The notes: generated by a model not told the origin, from the letters alone. Positions 26,965 through 35,100 are shown, numbered from the stretch's first letter. The stretch is 64,000 nucleotides of DNA from Mesorhizobium sp. DCY119 (GCF_003590645.1 NZ_CP031834.1:4030501-4094500), one strand, 5' to 3'. Made by a program: numbers and translations.

Positions 26965-27222
26965 TTATTTCTGCTTTTCCGCGGCTCGCCTACGCAGTTG
27001 TTCCGCCCCCGCGATATCCTCGCCGTTAGGTCCGGGAACATAGTCGGGGACGTGTTCGCCAGCGTCGAGGAAATTGAAACCGGGCATTTCGCGGGTCACG
27101 ACAAAGATGTTGTCGATCGACACGCCGGCCACGTCGACCAGCACCTGGCTCAAGCCTTTCGCCAGTTGGCTCTTCTGTTCCGGTGTTCGACCGTTTCGAA
27201 TATCACAAGTAATGATTGGCAT
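26965..27222 (-). CDS. Second 4-oxalocrotonate tautomerase-like protein
   Basis: 85 residues. Two ATGs are adjacent (27225, 27222); 27222 gives MPIITCDIRNG with the catalytic Pro1 and better spacing from the AAGGAGG box. TPEQKSQLAKGLSQVLVDVAG and IFVVTREMPGFNF match 4-OT paralogues. A hydrophilic C-terminal extension of about 20 residues (GPNGEDIAGAEQLRRRAAEKQ) is unusual. With the 69-residue neighbour it could form a heterohexamer, as known for some 4-OT pairs; this is speculative. Confidence 0.85.
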   Translation of the reverse strand: MPIITCDIRNGRTPEQKSQLAKGLSQVLVDVAGVSIDNIFVVTREMPGFNFLDAGEHVPDYVPGPNGEDIAGAEQLRRRAAEKQK

Positions 27223-27279
27223 CATGACCTCCTTTGTTGTGTGGGTTCTTTACGCAAACGCCTGAGCCAGTTGCCGCGT

Positions 27280-27573
27280 TTATGGCTTTGCTTCAAGGCC
27301 CGTTCCGAAAACGTACTTCCAGTCGTGGATCTCGACTCTCTCGTAGACGCCCAACGTCTGGAACGGATCCTTGGATGCCCACTCCTTAGCGGCCGCGGCA
27401 TCAGCGGCATCGATCAGAAACAGACCGCCAACCGCATGTCCTTCAGGGCCAATCAGCGGCCCGGCGGCGAGAATGGACGCGCCACTGCCTTTGACGTAAT
27501 CAAGATGAGCCGGGCGATGCTCGACCCGTAGCGGCGCTGCTGATGCCTTGTCGCGGCAATGAATGGCAAACAT
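27280..27573 (-). CDS. YciI-like protein
   Basis: 97 residues with the dimeric alpha-beta barrel pattern of YciI/muconolactone isomerase-like proteins: MFAIHCRDKASAAPLRVEHRPAHLDYVK, then GPLIGPEGHAVGGLFLID and WASKDPFQTLGVYERVEIHDW with the usual DPF. Family members include 5-chloromuconolactone dehalogenase, but most are uncharacterised. Its place between a 2-oxo-acid hydratase and two tautomerases suggests a step in ring-fission product processing. Confidence 0.85.
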   Translation of the reverse strand: MFAIHCRDKASAAPLRVEHRPAHLDYVKGSGASILAAGPLIGPEGHAVGGLFLIDAADAAAAKEWASKDPFQTLGVYERVEIHDWKYVFGTGLEAKP

Positions 27574-27745
27574 GGTATGGTACTTTCCTATCGGTTACTC
27601 GTGTTGGACGCTCGGACTGCCAAACTCCGTTGCAGTCAAAAGCGCCGAATCTCACCCTTGTCTGAGGCGGCCGAACACCCGCTCCGATACGGGAGTTGGC
27701 AGCGAACGCATTGCCGGCTGACACTCATCTCCCACCCCGAAAGCT

Positions 27746-28507
27746 CTACTTCACTCCGTGAATCTCCACGGCGCCAACCCCCGAGAATTTTGCCAGAAAT
27801 CGGTCACCTTCCTTGATCGGCTGCTGCCGGAGAAATGAGCCGGTCATCACCAGCGAGCCCGGCTTGAGCGAGGCTTCGTAGCGTTTCAGGCGTTCCTTCA
27901 GCCAGAGGATCGAGTTTAGCGGGTTCCCGAGCACGGCCGACCCGGCTGCGGTTCCGACTGCTTCTCCGTTGACTTCGAGACTGCATTCGACCTTGGAAAA
28001 ATCAATGTCCGGGGACATCGGGATACCTTTGCCGAGAACGATCGCGGTATGCTCCGCATTGTCCGCCATTGCGCCGCCGAAATCCGTGATCGGTACGCGC
28101 TTCTCGATGATCTCGAAGGCCGGAAAGCAGTTGGTCACCGCCTTACGAGCATCCTCGATTGTGACAGCGTTGATGATATTCTCGTTGATCTCAAAACAGA
28201 TTTCGCATTCGGCATGGGGCTGCACGAGGCTGGAAAGCGAAAGGTCGTGTCCACTTTGGTAGGTTCGTGAACTCCGAAGACTGCCGAATGCGGGTTCTGA
28301 GATCCCAAGCTGCTGTTGAACGGCGGGATTGGTGGCCGCGACTTTCCAACCGATGCGGATATCGCCTTCGCGGTCGTACAAATCCTGCATCGCAATCTGG
28401 ACACGGAAACCATCTTCCGTACTCAGCATTTTCACGAAGCCCTCTGGAACGCCGACGCTGCGACGCCAATTCCAGAAAGCATCGACGGCTTCAGCTATGC
28501 TCGACAA
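27746..28507 (-). CDS. 2-keto-4-pentenoate hydratase / 4-oxalocrotonate decarboxylase-type enzyme
   Basis: A member of the MhpD/DmpE/DmpH family (FAH-like fold), which hydrates 2-hydroxypenta-2,4-dienoates or decarboxylates 4-oxalocrotonate. Conserved parts: GWKVAATNPAVQQQLGISEP, CEICFEIN with metal-ligand acids, AFEIIEKR, DNAEHTAIVLG and VMTGSFLRQQPIKEGD. Three starts are possible: ATG 28543, ATG 28525 or TTG 28507. I choose TTG 28507 because only it has AGGAGG at 6-nt spacing and it reduces overlap with the upstream gene to 17 nt; 253 residues result. Confidence in the family is high, in the start moderate. Confidence 0.85.
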   Translation of the reverse strand: MSSIAEAVDAFWNWRRSVGVPEGFVKMLSTEDGFRVQIAMQDLYDREGDIRIGWKVAATNPAVQQQLGISEPAFGSLRSSRTYQSGHDLSLSSLVQPHAECEICFEINENIINAVTIEDARKAVTNCFPAFEIIEKRVPITDFGGAMADNAEHTAIVLGKGIPMSPDIDFSKVECSLEVNGEAVGTAAGSAVLGNPLNSILWLKERLKRYEASLKPGSLVMTGSFLRQQPIKEGDRFLAKFSGVGAVEIHGVK

Positions 28508-29399
28508 CGCGACCTCCTGTTTCATTGCTGCCAAGGCGACCATTTGCCTGCTCGTTCCTCACCGTATTTCGCAGGACGCCGATGCCTTCGACCTCGACTT
28601 CGCAGACATCGCCGTCCTTCATCCACAAAGGCGGCTTGCGGCCGGCGCCGACGCCCGCAGGCGTCCCGGTGATGATTGCATCCCCTGGCTCCAGCGTCAT
28701 AGTCTGACTAAGATCGGATATGAGCTTGGCGACAGAAAACACGAGGTCGTTGGTATTTGCCTTTTGAACAACGGCGCCGTTCAGGCGGGTCGTGATGGAA
28801 AGCCCCGCAGCGCCGGCGGGGAGTTCATCGGCTGTCACGAGGGAGGGACCGAAAGCGCCGGTCCCGTCAAAATTCTTGCCGATGGTCCACTGGGGCGTAC
28901 GAAGCTGAAAATCACGCACCGAGGCGTCGTTAAAGATCGAATAGCCGAGGACGTGGCTCAACGCTTCGCTTTGAGGAATATATCGACCGCCCTGCAAAAG
29001 TACGACGGCGACTTCTCCCTCATAATCAAGCTGATCGGATGAAACAGGCTTGATGATCGGGGCTAGGTGACCGATCAGGCTAGACGGGAACCGTGGAAAC
29101 ACCGTGGGATAGTCAGGAACTTTGAAGCCGGTCTCCGCCGAGTGGTCAACGTAGTTCAAGCCGACGCAGATCATTTTGGAAGAACCGACGAACGGCGGAA
29201 GAAACGTAACGGACGCTGTGTCAATCTCCAGACCGCTCGAAAGTACCTCCTCGACTTCAGCGAGAGACATCTTCTCGATCAACGCGCGGTCAAGGTCGCC
29301 CGGATATTGTTCGTCCGACGACATCCACCCCCGGTAATTCTGACCGCTACCGATCGCAAGGCCCAACCGGCCTCCTCTTGCGAAGCGCATCAACCGCAT
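28491..29399 (-). CDS. Fumarylacetoacetate hydrolase (FAH) family enzyme
   Basis: 302 residues from ATG 29399, with AAGGGA 7 nt upstream. The N-terminal domain begins MRLMRFARGG, and the catalytic domain has the metal ligands E127, E129 (DYEGEV) and D158 (FNDASVRD), then TIGKNFDGTGAFGP and ITGTPAGVG. The family covers acylpyruvate hydrolases, 2,4-diketo-3-deoxy-sugar acid hydrolases and HpaG-type decarboxylases. It is the first gene of the five-gene minus-strand set and its stop lies inside the hydratase gene. Substrate could be a meta-cleavage intermediate or a sugar-acid product, given the dehydratases elsewhere in the window. Confidence 0.87.
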   Translation of the reverse strand: MRLMRFARGGRLGLAIGSGQNYRGWMSSDEQYPGDLDRALIEKMSLAEVEEVLSSGLEIDTASVTFLPPFVGSSKMICVGLNYVDHSAETGFKVPDYPTVFPRFPSSLIGHLAPIIKPVSSDQLDYEGEVAVVLLQGGRYIPQSEALSHVLGYSIFNDASVRDFQLRTPQWTIGKNFDGTGAFGPSLVTADELPAGAAGLSITTRLNGAVVQKANTNDLVFSVAKLISDLSQTMTLEPGDAIITGTPAGVGAGRKPPLWMKDGDVCEVEVEGIGVLRNTVRNEQANGRLGSNETGGRVVEHS

Positions 29400-29486
29400 A
29401 GCTTTCCCTTTCGTGCCTAGATGCTCAGCCACGATGGCGGCTGCAGGACGTCATGTTGCCCCGAATAACTCCAGAACCGCTCCGTC

Positions 29487-29505
29487 GTCAACTAAAAATC
29501 TTTAT
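29487..29505 (-). promoter_or_regulatory. Minus-facing A-box element (AAAGATTTT...GTTGAC)
   Basis: On the minus strand this reads ATAAAGATTTTTAGTTGAC, 88 nt upstream of the FAH-family start. Nearly the same 19 bases occur at 37769-37787 upstream of the PQQ-associated binding-protein gene, and a relative lies at 59231-59248. GTTGAC has the GT-N2-AC core expected of FadR-class GntR operators. Found by eye; binding is not shown. Confidence 0.45.
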
Positions 29506-29721
29506 TCCATGTGAAGCCGAGATGTCGTGCAACTCCGATCCTGCGACGATAAAAAAGCAAAGAACGCCCAACGGGTCCGCATCTGGATTGGTAACCGAGA
29601 ACTCGACACAAAAATTATATCTGTAAAATCAGTGCTTTACTAGATTCCAGATATCGCGGCAGGTTCACCTTCATGAATTCGACCCTAGGGCGCTCACCTC
29701 ACCCTAGCACATCTCCAAAAT

Positions 29722-29751
29722 AAAAAGATGATAGAGATTTTTGTAGACTTT
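29722..29751 (+). promoter_or_regulatory. Composite operator candidate upstream of PQQ alcohol dehydrogenase
   Basis: AAAAAGAT (29722-29729), an 11-nt spacer and TTGTAGACTTT (29741-29751), about 195 nt before the alcohol dehydrogenase start. The same two boxes with the same 11-nt spacing recur before ilvD (minus strand) and the arabinonate-type dehydratase, and in weaker form before the first GntR gene. The second box has the GT-N2-AC core typical of FadR-class GntR regulators, two of which are encoded in this window. Confidence 0.55.
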
Positions 29752-29946
29752 ACCGGACGCCTCTGCAATATCGCAACGGGAACTAGAAAATCGATCTCGT
29801 CGGAGCCGTCCTACCGGAAATTGCATGCTTATTTGCGGGGCGCAGCAGGGAGGAGCCTGATGGCAAGTTAAAACGCGATCTGCTCCGAGCGCCCGGATCG
29901 GGCAAACCAGCGCCGGCGAATCGGCGCCGAGCCCAAGGAGGAACAC

Positions 29947-31614
29947 ATGAAGACACGTCAATTTCTCGTGGCGATGGCGGCCGTTCTGCCTGCCACCGCA
30001 TTTGCTCAGACGGCCGACGAATTGAAGGCCGATGCGACGACGCCCGGCGACGTCCTCACCTACGGAATGGGCTACGGCCTCCAGCGATACAGCCCACTCG
30101 ACCAGGTGAACAAGGATACGGTCGGCAAGCTAAGGCCGATCTGGAATATCACCATCTCTAGCGATCGCGGCGAGGAGGCGCAGCCGCTCGTGTACAACGG
30201 GGTCATCTACACAACGACCCACAACGCAACAATGGCGATCGACGCGGCGACTGGTCGCCAGTTGTGGCGTGCGGCGTTCGAGTATCCGCCAGAAACAAAT
30301 GCTCTAGCCTGCTGCGGCATCGTCAACCGCGGGGCGGCGCTCTTCGATGGTAGGCTCTACCGCACCACGCTCGATGCGCATGTGATCGCCCTCGACATCC
30401 AGGACGGCAAAGAGCTGTGGCGGTCCAAGGCGACCGAGATAGCCGATGGCTATTCCTTTACGGTGGCTCCACTTGTCGCCAACGGTGTCGTTATCACAGG
30501 TATTTCAGGCGGCGAATACGGCACCCGCGGTTTCATCGACGGCTGGGACGCGGCAACCGGCAAGCAGTTGTGGCGACGCTTCACAATTCCGGAGCCAACC
30601 GAGAAGGGCGGCGATACCTGGCCCGGCGATACCTGGAAGCGTGGCGGTGGCCCGGCTTGGTTGACCGGCTCCTACGATCCCGACCTTGACCTCGTCTATT
30701 GGGGCACCGGCAACGGCGGCCCATGGAATCCTAACGTCCGCAAGGGTGACAACCTCTACATCTGCTCGGTTCTCGCCATCCGCCCGAAGACTGGGGAAAT
30801 CGTCTGGTATTATCAGTTCTCGCCGAACGATCCCTTCGATTATGACGGAACCAACGAGCTGGTTCAAGCTGATTTGACTATAGAAGGGCAGGCCAAGAAG
30901 GTTATCATGCAAGCGAACCGCAACGGGTTCTTCTATGTGATAGATCGAGAGAACGGAAAGCTTCTCACAGCCAGTCCCTTCGTCAAGGACATAAACTGGG
31001 CGACTGGCATAAACCTTGATTCCGGCCGGCCAATCGAATCTGAAGAAATGAAGAAAATGCGCGAAACCGGCGCGCCCTTCGTGGTGGTGCCGTCGGCGCT
31101 TGGTGGCAAGAACTGGCCGCACATGGCGTTCAATCCCGACACCGGCCTCGTATACGCCAATACACTCAACGCCACGATGCACTATGAGCCGATCGCGCCC
31201 GAGTACCGCCAGGGGACCTTCTATCTCGGCATCAACTTTCTCGGCGTGAACTGGCCTGACAAGGAGCGCGGCTATCTAAAGGCGATCGATCCCTTGACCG
31301 GCAAGGCGAAGTGGGAGCGACCATACGAGATTCCAAGCTTCTCCAGCGTGCTTACCACCAAGGGCGGCCTTGTCTTCTCAGGCGACATGACTGGCATGTT
31401 CTCCGCCTACGACGCCGATAGTGGCAAGAAGCTGTGGGACTATCAGACCGGCTCAGGCATCATTGGCCAGCCTATCACCTGGGAAAGCGGCGGAAAGCAA
31501 TACGTCACGGTGTCGAGTGGCATTGGTGGCGTCTACGCTCTGTTTGTTGGCGACGAGCGGCTAGCCAACGTACCCACGGGCGGCAGCCTGACCACCTTCG
31601 CTCTTGGCGATTAG
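29947..31614 (+). CDS. PQQ-dependent alcohol dehydrogenase, predicted lanthanide type (PedH/ExaF-like)
   Basis: A 555-residue periplasmic quinoprotein with a signal peptide (1-20, AFA/QT) and AAGGAGG 5 nt before the ATG. The eight-bladed propeller shows repeated tryptophan-docking motifs (ATGRQLWR, DGKELWRS, ATGKQLWRR, SGKKLWDY). The vicinal disulfide is C122-C123 (ACCGI). Metal-site residues are E190 and N256, catalytic Asp D298, and D300 two residues later (FDYDG). In known enzymes Asp at the +2 position marks lanthanide-dependent members (XoxF, ExaF, PedH), while Ca enzymes have Ala or Ser. There is no C-terminal haem domain, so a separate cytochrome is required; one is encoded downstream. 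Length fits PedE/PedH rather than the longer XoxF. Confidence 0.93.
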   Translation: MKTRQFLVAMAAVLPATAFAQTADELKADATTPGDVLTYGMGYGLQRYSPLDQVNKDTVGKLRPIWNITISSDRGEEAQPLVYNGVIYTTTHNATMAIDAATGRQLWRAAFEYPPETNALACCGIVNRGAALFDGRLYRTTLDAHVIALDIQDGKELWRSKATEIADGYSFTVAPLVANGVVITGISGGEYGTRGFIDGWDAATGKQLWRRFTIPEPTEKGGDTWPGDTWKRGGGPAWLTGSYDPDLDLVYWGTGNGGPWNPNVRKGDNLYICSVLAIRPKTGEIVWYYQFSPNDPFDYDGTNELVQADLTIEGQAKKVIMQANRNGFFYVIDRENGKLLTASPFVKDINWATGINLDSGRPIESEEMKKMRETGAPFVVVPSALGGKNWPHMAFNPDTGLVYANTLNATMHYEPIAPEYRQGTFYLGINFLGVNWPDKERGYLKAIDPLTGKAKWERPYEIPSFSSVLTTKGGLVFSGDMTGMFSAYDADSGKKLWDYQTGSGIIGQPITWESGGKQYVTVSSGIGGVYALFVGDERLANVPTGGSLTTFALGD

Positions 31615-31904
31615 AGCGTTTGGTGGCTGGATTGAATCGTTCTGCCGGAGGCAATTCGATTCAAGGTCGAGGGCTTCGGTGCAGGTCGTACCGGTGGTAC
31701 GGCCAAGTCCGAAGACGGACGGATTTGGATCGAATTGACCCGGCCCGCCGGTCGGCTCCGATTACTTTGCAATCGGGAAAGGACGACCGGCAGAGAGTAG
31801 ACCTTTCGTTTTGCCGTAGGCAAAACAGACGGGTGGTTTCCCGCTGTCGAACGCGCGCCATCCGAGAAGCAAAACTGCTTCAATCTGACCATGAAACGCT
31901 CCAA
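31611..31904. repeat. Inverted-repeat-bounded intergenic element (MITE/RIME-like)
   Basis: The left end starts TTAGAGCGTTT at 31611, sharing bases with the dehydrogenase stop codon. The right end, read on the minus strand from 31904, starts TTGGAGCGTTT. Over about 35 positions the two ends agree at roughly 26, including TGG and GATTGAA further in. Inside are several hairpins, for example GAATCG (31634-31639) with CGATTC (31657-31662) enclosing TGCC/GGCA, and GTACC/GGTAC near 31687-31703. No transposase is encoded. It looks like a non-autonomous element of the kind scattered in rhizobial genomes, inserted between the dehydrogenase and its cytochrome gene. Confidence 0.55.
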
Positions 31905-31957
31905 CGGACCGGCTGCCCGGATCGTTTCGCCCCCCGTTGCTGTTCGCGGAGATGACG

Positions 31958-32263
31958 ATGACTGCGAGACTTCTTGCTTGCGCCCTTGCCTTCGCCGCAT
32001 TGCCGCCCGGATCCGTAGTCGCCGGCGAAGTCGCGGCCGGATCCAAGATCTACCGGACGTTCTGCAGCCATTGCCATGGCGCGAAGATGGTCAATCCGGG
32101 CAATTCCTCGTTCGACCTGAGGAAGTTTTCCGAAACCGACGAAGAGCGCTTCCGGACCTCGCTAACCAAGGGCAAAGGGGCAATGCCACCGTTTGGGAAG
32201 AAGCTGAAGCCAGAGGAGATCGACAATCTATGGGCGTATATTCTCACGGATGGAAAAGACTGA
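31958..32263 (+). CDS. Single-haem cytochrome c, electron acceptor of the PQQ dehydrogenase
   Basis: A 101-residue exported c-type cytochrome. I use ATG 31958, which has GCGGAG 6 nt upstream; ATG 31952 and TTG 31937 are alternatives. The signal peptide runs to about VVAG (residue 23), the haem motif is CSHCH at 36-40 and the sixth ligand is probably Met76 in KGKGAMPPFG. The position after the dehydrogenase matches XoxG/PedF-like cytochromes, which take electrons from reduced PQQ. The last 34 nt overlap the next gene. Confidence 0.9.
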   Translation: MTARLLACALAFAALPPGSVVAGEVAAGSKIYRTFCSHCHGAKMVNPGNSSFDLRKFSETDEERFRTSLTKGKGAMPPFGKKLKPEEIDNLWAYILTDGKD

Positions 32264-33165
32264 CGGGGCTCGTCGCTGCGGCTTTTGTCGCAATGTTTGC
32301 CGGACCGACATTCGCAGGCACGCTGCGCATCTGTCTAGACGATGACGCGCCGCCTTATTCCTTCAAGCGGAAGAGTGGCACGGGCGGGTTCGACCTCGCT
32401 TTCGGAATTCAACTCGCACAGCGCCTCGGCCGCGTCTTCGAGGCTCAATGGTTCGAGAGCGAGTATGAGAAAGAGGAAAGCCTGGCGTTGGACGCCAACG
32501 CGCTTCTCTCGGCGGAAAAATGCCATCTTTTCGCCGCCTATCCGCTATTTTCGGGCATGCTGGGGCTGCCCGCGATAGAAAATGGTAAGCTGCCGGAGCA
32601 TGAGGGCGGACGCGGCGGCCCTCGCGGGCAGCGCGTCAGACTGGGCGTGCTGGTCGCCACGCATGCCTATCACGCCGCACCGCTGGAGATCATCCTCGGT
32701 TCACGCATTGATCGACAAGTGAAAAGCCTGGCCGATTTGAAGGGGCTAAAGCTCGGCGCGCGCGCGGCGACGCTCGCCGGCACTCTCCTACTCTCCTACA
32801 AGGGAGGCGTCTATATGCCGGATATCGTCACGCTGCCGGTGCGAGAGGACGTACTCCCGGCACTCGAGGATGGAAAGTTCGATGCGACGCTAGTCGAGCG
32901 GCATCATTTCGATGCTTGGAAGAAACGCCATCCGGACAGCAAACTCAAGACCAGCGGTTACTATCATCCTGTGATCGTCAATTTCGGCTACACGGCGCTC
33001 GAAACCAACGCAGCGTTGGTCAGCGAAGTCAATATCGCGATTGGAGCGATGATCGCGGACGGCACCGCCGCGCGCATCGCCGCCGAAGCTGGCATGACCT
33101 TTTTCATGCCGACGGCTCCCGAGGTGATCGAACGGCTCACGCCGGGTATGCTTGCCGGCGGGTAG
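32230..33165 (+). CDS. XoxJ/MoxJ-like periplasmic binding protein associated with quinoprotein dehydrogenase
   Basis: 311 residues, start ATG 32230 inside the cytochrome gene with GAGGAG about 11 nt upstream. A signal peptide (about 1-28, ending PTFAG) precedes TLRICLDDDAPPYSF, the opening strand of bacterial extracellular solute-binding family 3 folds. The family that accompanies PQQ dehydrogenases (MoxJ, XoxJ) is thought to activate or assemble the dehydrogenase rather than to transport a solute, and no matching permease is adjacent in the same direction. The 34-nt overlap with the cytochrome gene points to tight co-expression. Confidence 0.85.
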   Translation: MGVYSHGWKRLTGLVAAAFVAMFAGPTFAGTLRICLDDDAPPYSFKRKSGTGGFDLAFGIQLAQRLGRVFEAQWFESEYEKEESLALDANALLSAEKCHLFAAYPLFSGMLGLPAIENGKLPEHEGGRGGPRGQRVRLGVLVATHAYHAAPLEIILGSRIDRQVKSLADLKGLKLGARAATLAGTLLLSYKGGVYMPDIVTLPVREDVLPALEDGKFDATLVERHHFDAWKKRHPDSKLKTSGYYHPVIVNFGYTALETNAALVSEVNIAIGAMIADGTAARIAAEAGMTFFMPTAPEVIERLTPGMLAGG

Positions 33166-33222
33166 TAGCATTCGAGTCAATCGCCATTTTCCGAAGGATT
33201 GCGCTCGACGGTGCCTCTCAAA

Positions 33223-33251
33223 GGAAGGGGAAGCGCTGGTCGTCCCCTTCC
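33223..33251. terminator. Bidirectional terminator between convergent genes
   Basis: GGAAGGGGA (33223-33231) pairs perfectly with TCCCCTTCC (33243-33251) around an 11-nt loop. It lies between the convergent stops of the XoxJ-like gene (33165) and the ABC permease gene (33312), where a shared terminator is expected. No strong U-run follows on either strand. Confidence 0.65.
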
Positions 33252-33311
33252 GCAGGCGCCGCTTGCGCTCGATGATTGCCTATATGCGCTTCAGGCCACG
33301 GTCCCGTCGCA

Positions 33312-34190
33312 TCAAGCGGTTCCTCCCGTAGCCTTCTTGCGATTCATCAGGCCGTGGGAAGGATCATAGGCAAAGACCGCGCCGCCGAGGAACAGCACCG
33401 TGCAACCGACGACGACGGCCAATGAAAACCACTCAACCTGGCCATAGAAGGCGAAGCGGATCAGTTCCACGATATAGGTGAAGGGGTTGGCGAGACAAAT
33501 CTTAAAAAGCAGGGGGCTCGATTCCTGAATCCGCCACAACGGATAGAGCGCCGGCGAGGCGAAATACATCGGGAAGATCACGAAATTCATGACGCCCGCG
33601 AAATTCTCAAGCTGCTTGATCATCGAGGAAAGCAGCAGGCCCAGAGAACACAGCATCATGCCGGAAAGATACAGCGCCGGAAGTACCAGCAAATAGCCAA
33701 TCTGCGGCGCCTTGACGCCCCAGAACCAGGCGACGGCGAGGAACACATAGACCTGCGCCAGCGACACCACGACGCCGGCAAGCAGTTTCGACACCAGCAG
33801 GAACCAGCGCGGGAAGGGACTGACCAGCAGGGTGCGCATGTTGCCCATCTCGCGGTCGTAGACCATCGAGAGCGACGACTGCATGCCGGAAAACAACAGG
33901 ATCATGCCGCACAGGCCGGGCGTGATGTAGACCTCGTAGAGCACGTAGGTCTTGTAGGGCGGGATGATCGACACGCCGAGCACCTGGCGGAAGCCGGCGG
34001 CGAAGATGAACAGCCAGAGCAGCGGACGAACCAGCGACGAGATGAAGCGTTCACGCTGGTTGAGGAAGCGCAGCCCTTCGCGGTCCAGCACACCCTTCAG
34101 GCAGACGAGGTAGTTGTAAAGGCCGAAGGCTGGTGCCGCGACCGGCGTCGCGCCGACGGCGATCGCTTTGCCGACCACAGGCGTGTTCAT
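33312..34190 (-). CDS. ABC-2 type permease of the PQQ-alcohol-dehydrogenase system (PedC-like)
   Basis: A 292-residue membrane protein with six hydrophobic segments and the ABC-2 transporter pattern (MQSSLSMVYDREMGNMRTLLVSPFPRWFLLVSKLLAGV). It overlaps the ATPase gene by 4 nt, so they form one exporter or importer unit. The four-gene set of permease, ATPase, beta-propeller and binding protein matches the conserved neighbourhood of PQQ-dependent alcohol catabolism (ped-type clusters). The transported compound is unknown; ABC-2 folds usually export. Confidence 0.87.
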   Translation of the reverse strand: MNTPVVGKAIAVGATPVAAPAFGLYNYLVCLKGVLDREGLRFLNQRERFISSLVRPLLWLFIFAAGFRQVLGVSIIPPYKTYVLYEVYITPGLCGMILLFSGMQSSLSMVYDREMGNMRTLLVSPFPRWFLLVSKLLAGVVVSLAQVYVFLAVAWFWGVKAPQIGYLLVLPALYLSGMMLCSLGLLLSSMIKQLENFAGVMNFVIFPMYFASPALYPLWRIQESSPLLFKICLANPFTYIVELIRFAFYGQVEWFSLAVVVGCTVLFLGGAVFAYDPSHGLMNRKKATGGTA

Positions 34191-34975
34191 GGCAAAACTC
34201 CCTGCACGGCGGCCGGCGCCTTGCGGCTGAGCTTAGAAAAAGCCTCGCCGATGGTCTTCGACCCTGTCTCGCCGATGACGTCGGCGCCGACGCCCTTGGC
34301 GACGACCTTGCCCTCGGAAAGCACGACGACATGATCGCCGTCCTCGACCTCGTCGATCAGATGCGTCGCCCAGAAGGCGCTGATGCCTTCGGTCGCCACC
34401 AACCGGCGGATGTCGGCGAGGATGCCCGCGCGGGACTGGACATCCAGCCCGACCGTCGCCTCGTCGAGCAGCAGCAGATGCGGCTTGTGCAGCAGGGCGC
34501 GGGCGATCTCGACGCGCCGCATCTGGCCGCCCGACAGGCTGCGCGCCTTGTCATGCAGACGGCCGCTCATGTCGACAGTCTCCAGCACCGCGCCGATCCG
34601 GGTTCGCGCCTCCCGCGCGCCGATGCCGTGCAGCGAGGCGTGGTAGGAGAGGTTCTGGTAGACGCTGAGGTCGAGGTCGAGCGTGCGCGCCTGGAAGATG
34701 ATGCCCAGCCTGCGCAGCGCCTCGCCGGAAGCGCGGGTCACGTCATGGCCGAAGATGCGGATCTGGCCGTGCCGCGTGTCGTAGAGATGGCTGATCAGCG
34801 AGAACAGCGTCGTCTTGCCGGCTCCGTTCAGGCCGAGCAGAACGGTGAAGGTGCCGGGCGCGATCACGAAGGAAACGTTGTTCAGCGCAAGCTTCGGGCC
34901 ATACGAGTGACTGACGGCGGAGACCTCGAGAGCTGCCGCGCCATTCAAGCCGCCACCCGCTTTTACATGCTCCAA
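34187..34975 (-). CDS. ABC transporter ATPase of the PQQ-alcohol-dehydrogenase system
   Basis: A 262-residue nucleotide-binding subunit. Walker A is GLNGAGKTT (about 48-56), the signature SLSGGQMRR and Walker B LLLLDEATVGLD, with the H-loop in FWATHLIDEVED. The first codon is TTG 34975, preceded by TGAGGAAA; TTG at the tenth codon is an alternative, and no in-frame ATG lies near. It is coupled to the permease gene by a 4-nt overlap. Similar ATPases occur with PQQ alcohol dehydrogenases in Pseudomonas ped clusters. Confidence 0.9.
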   Translation of the reverse strand: MEHVKAGGGLNGAAALEVSAVSHSYGPKLALNNVSFVIAPGTFTVLLGLNGAGKTTLFSLISHLYDTRHGQIRIFGHDVTRASGEALRRLGIIFQARTLDLDLSVYQNLSYHASLHGIGAREARTRIGAVLETVDMSGRLHDKARSLSGGQMRRVEIARALLHKPHLLLLDEATVGLDVQSRAGILADIRRLVATEGISAFWATHLIDEVEDGDHVVVLSEGKVVAKGVGADVIGETGSKTIGEAFSKLSRKAPAAVQGVLP

Positions 34976-35100
34976 AACCGTGTTTCCTCAATACGTTTCA
35001 ACCGGAACAGTGCCTCGGTAAGCTGTAGCAGTCCTATTCGATGGTTGACTCTGACCCGCAAGATTCGGCGCCGACCAAGTGTAGGTGCCGGGACCTTACT

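Larger units (their letters stand above)
29400..29946. promoter_or_regulatory. Divergent region between FAH operon and PQQ alcohol dehydrogenase
   Basis: A 547-nt gene-free stretch, clearly richer in A+T than its flanks, with no convincing small ORF. It contains two putative regulatory elements described separately (29487-29505 facing the FAH operon and 29722-29751 facing the alcohol dehydrogenase). The long leader downstream of the second element (about 195 nt) leaves room for further regulation; I cannot recognise a riboswitch fold in it. Confidence 0.6.

Noticed and set aside
29752-29946. Possible riboswitch in the leader of the PQQ dehydrogenase
   Set aside because: The leader is long but I could not identify a conserved aptamer core or alternating terminator structure.
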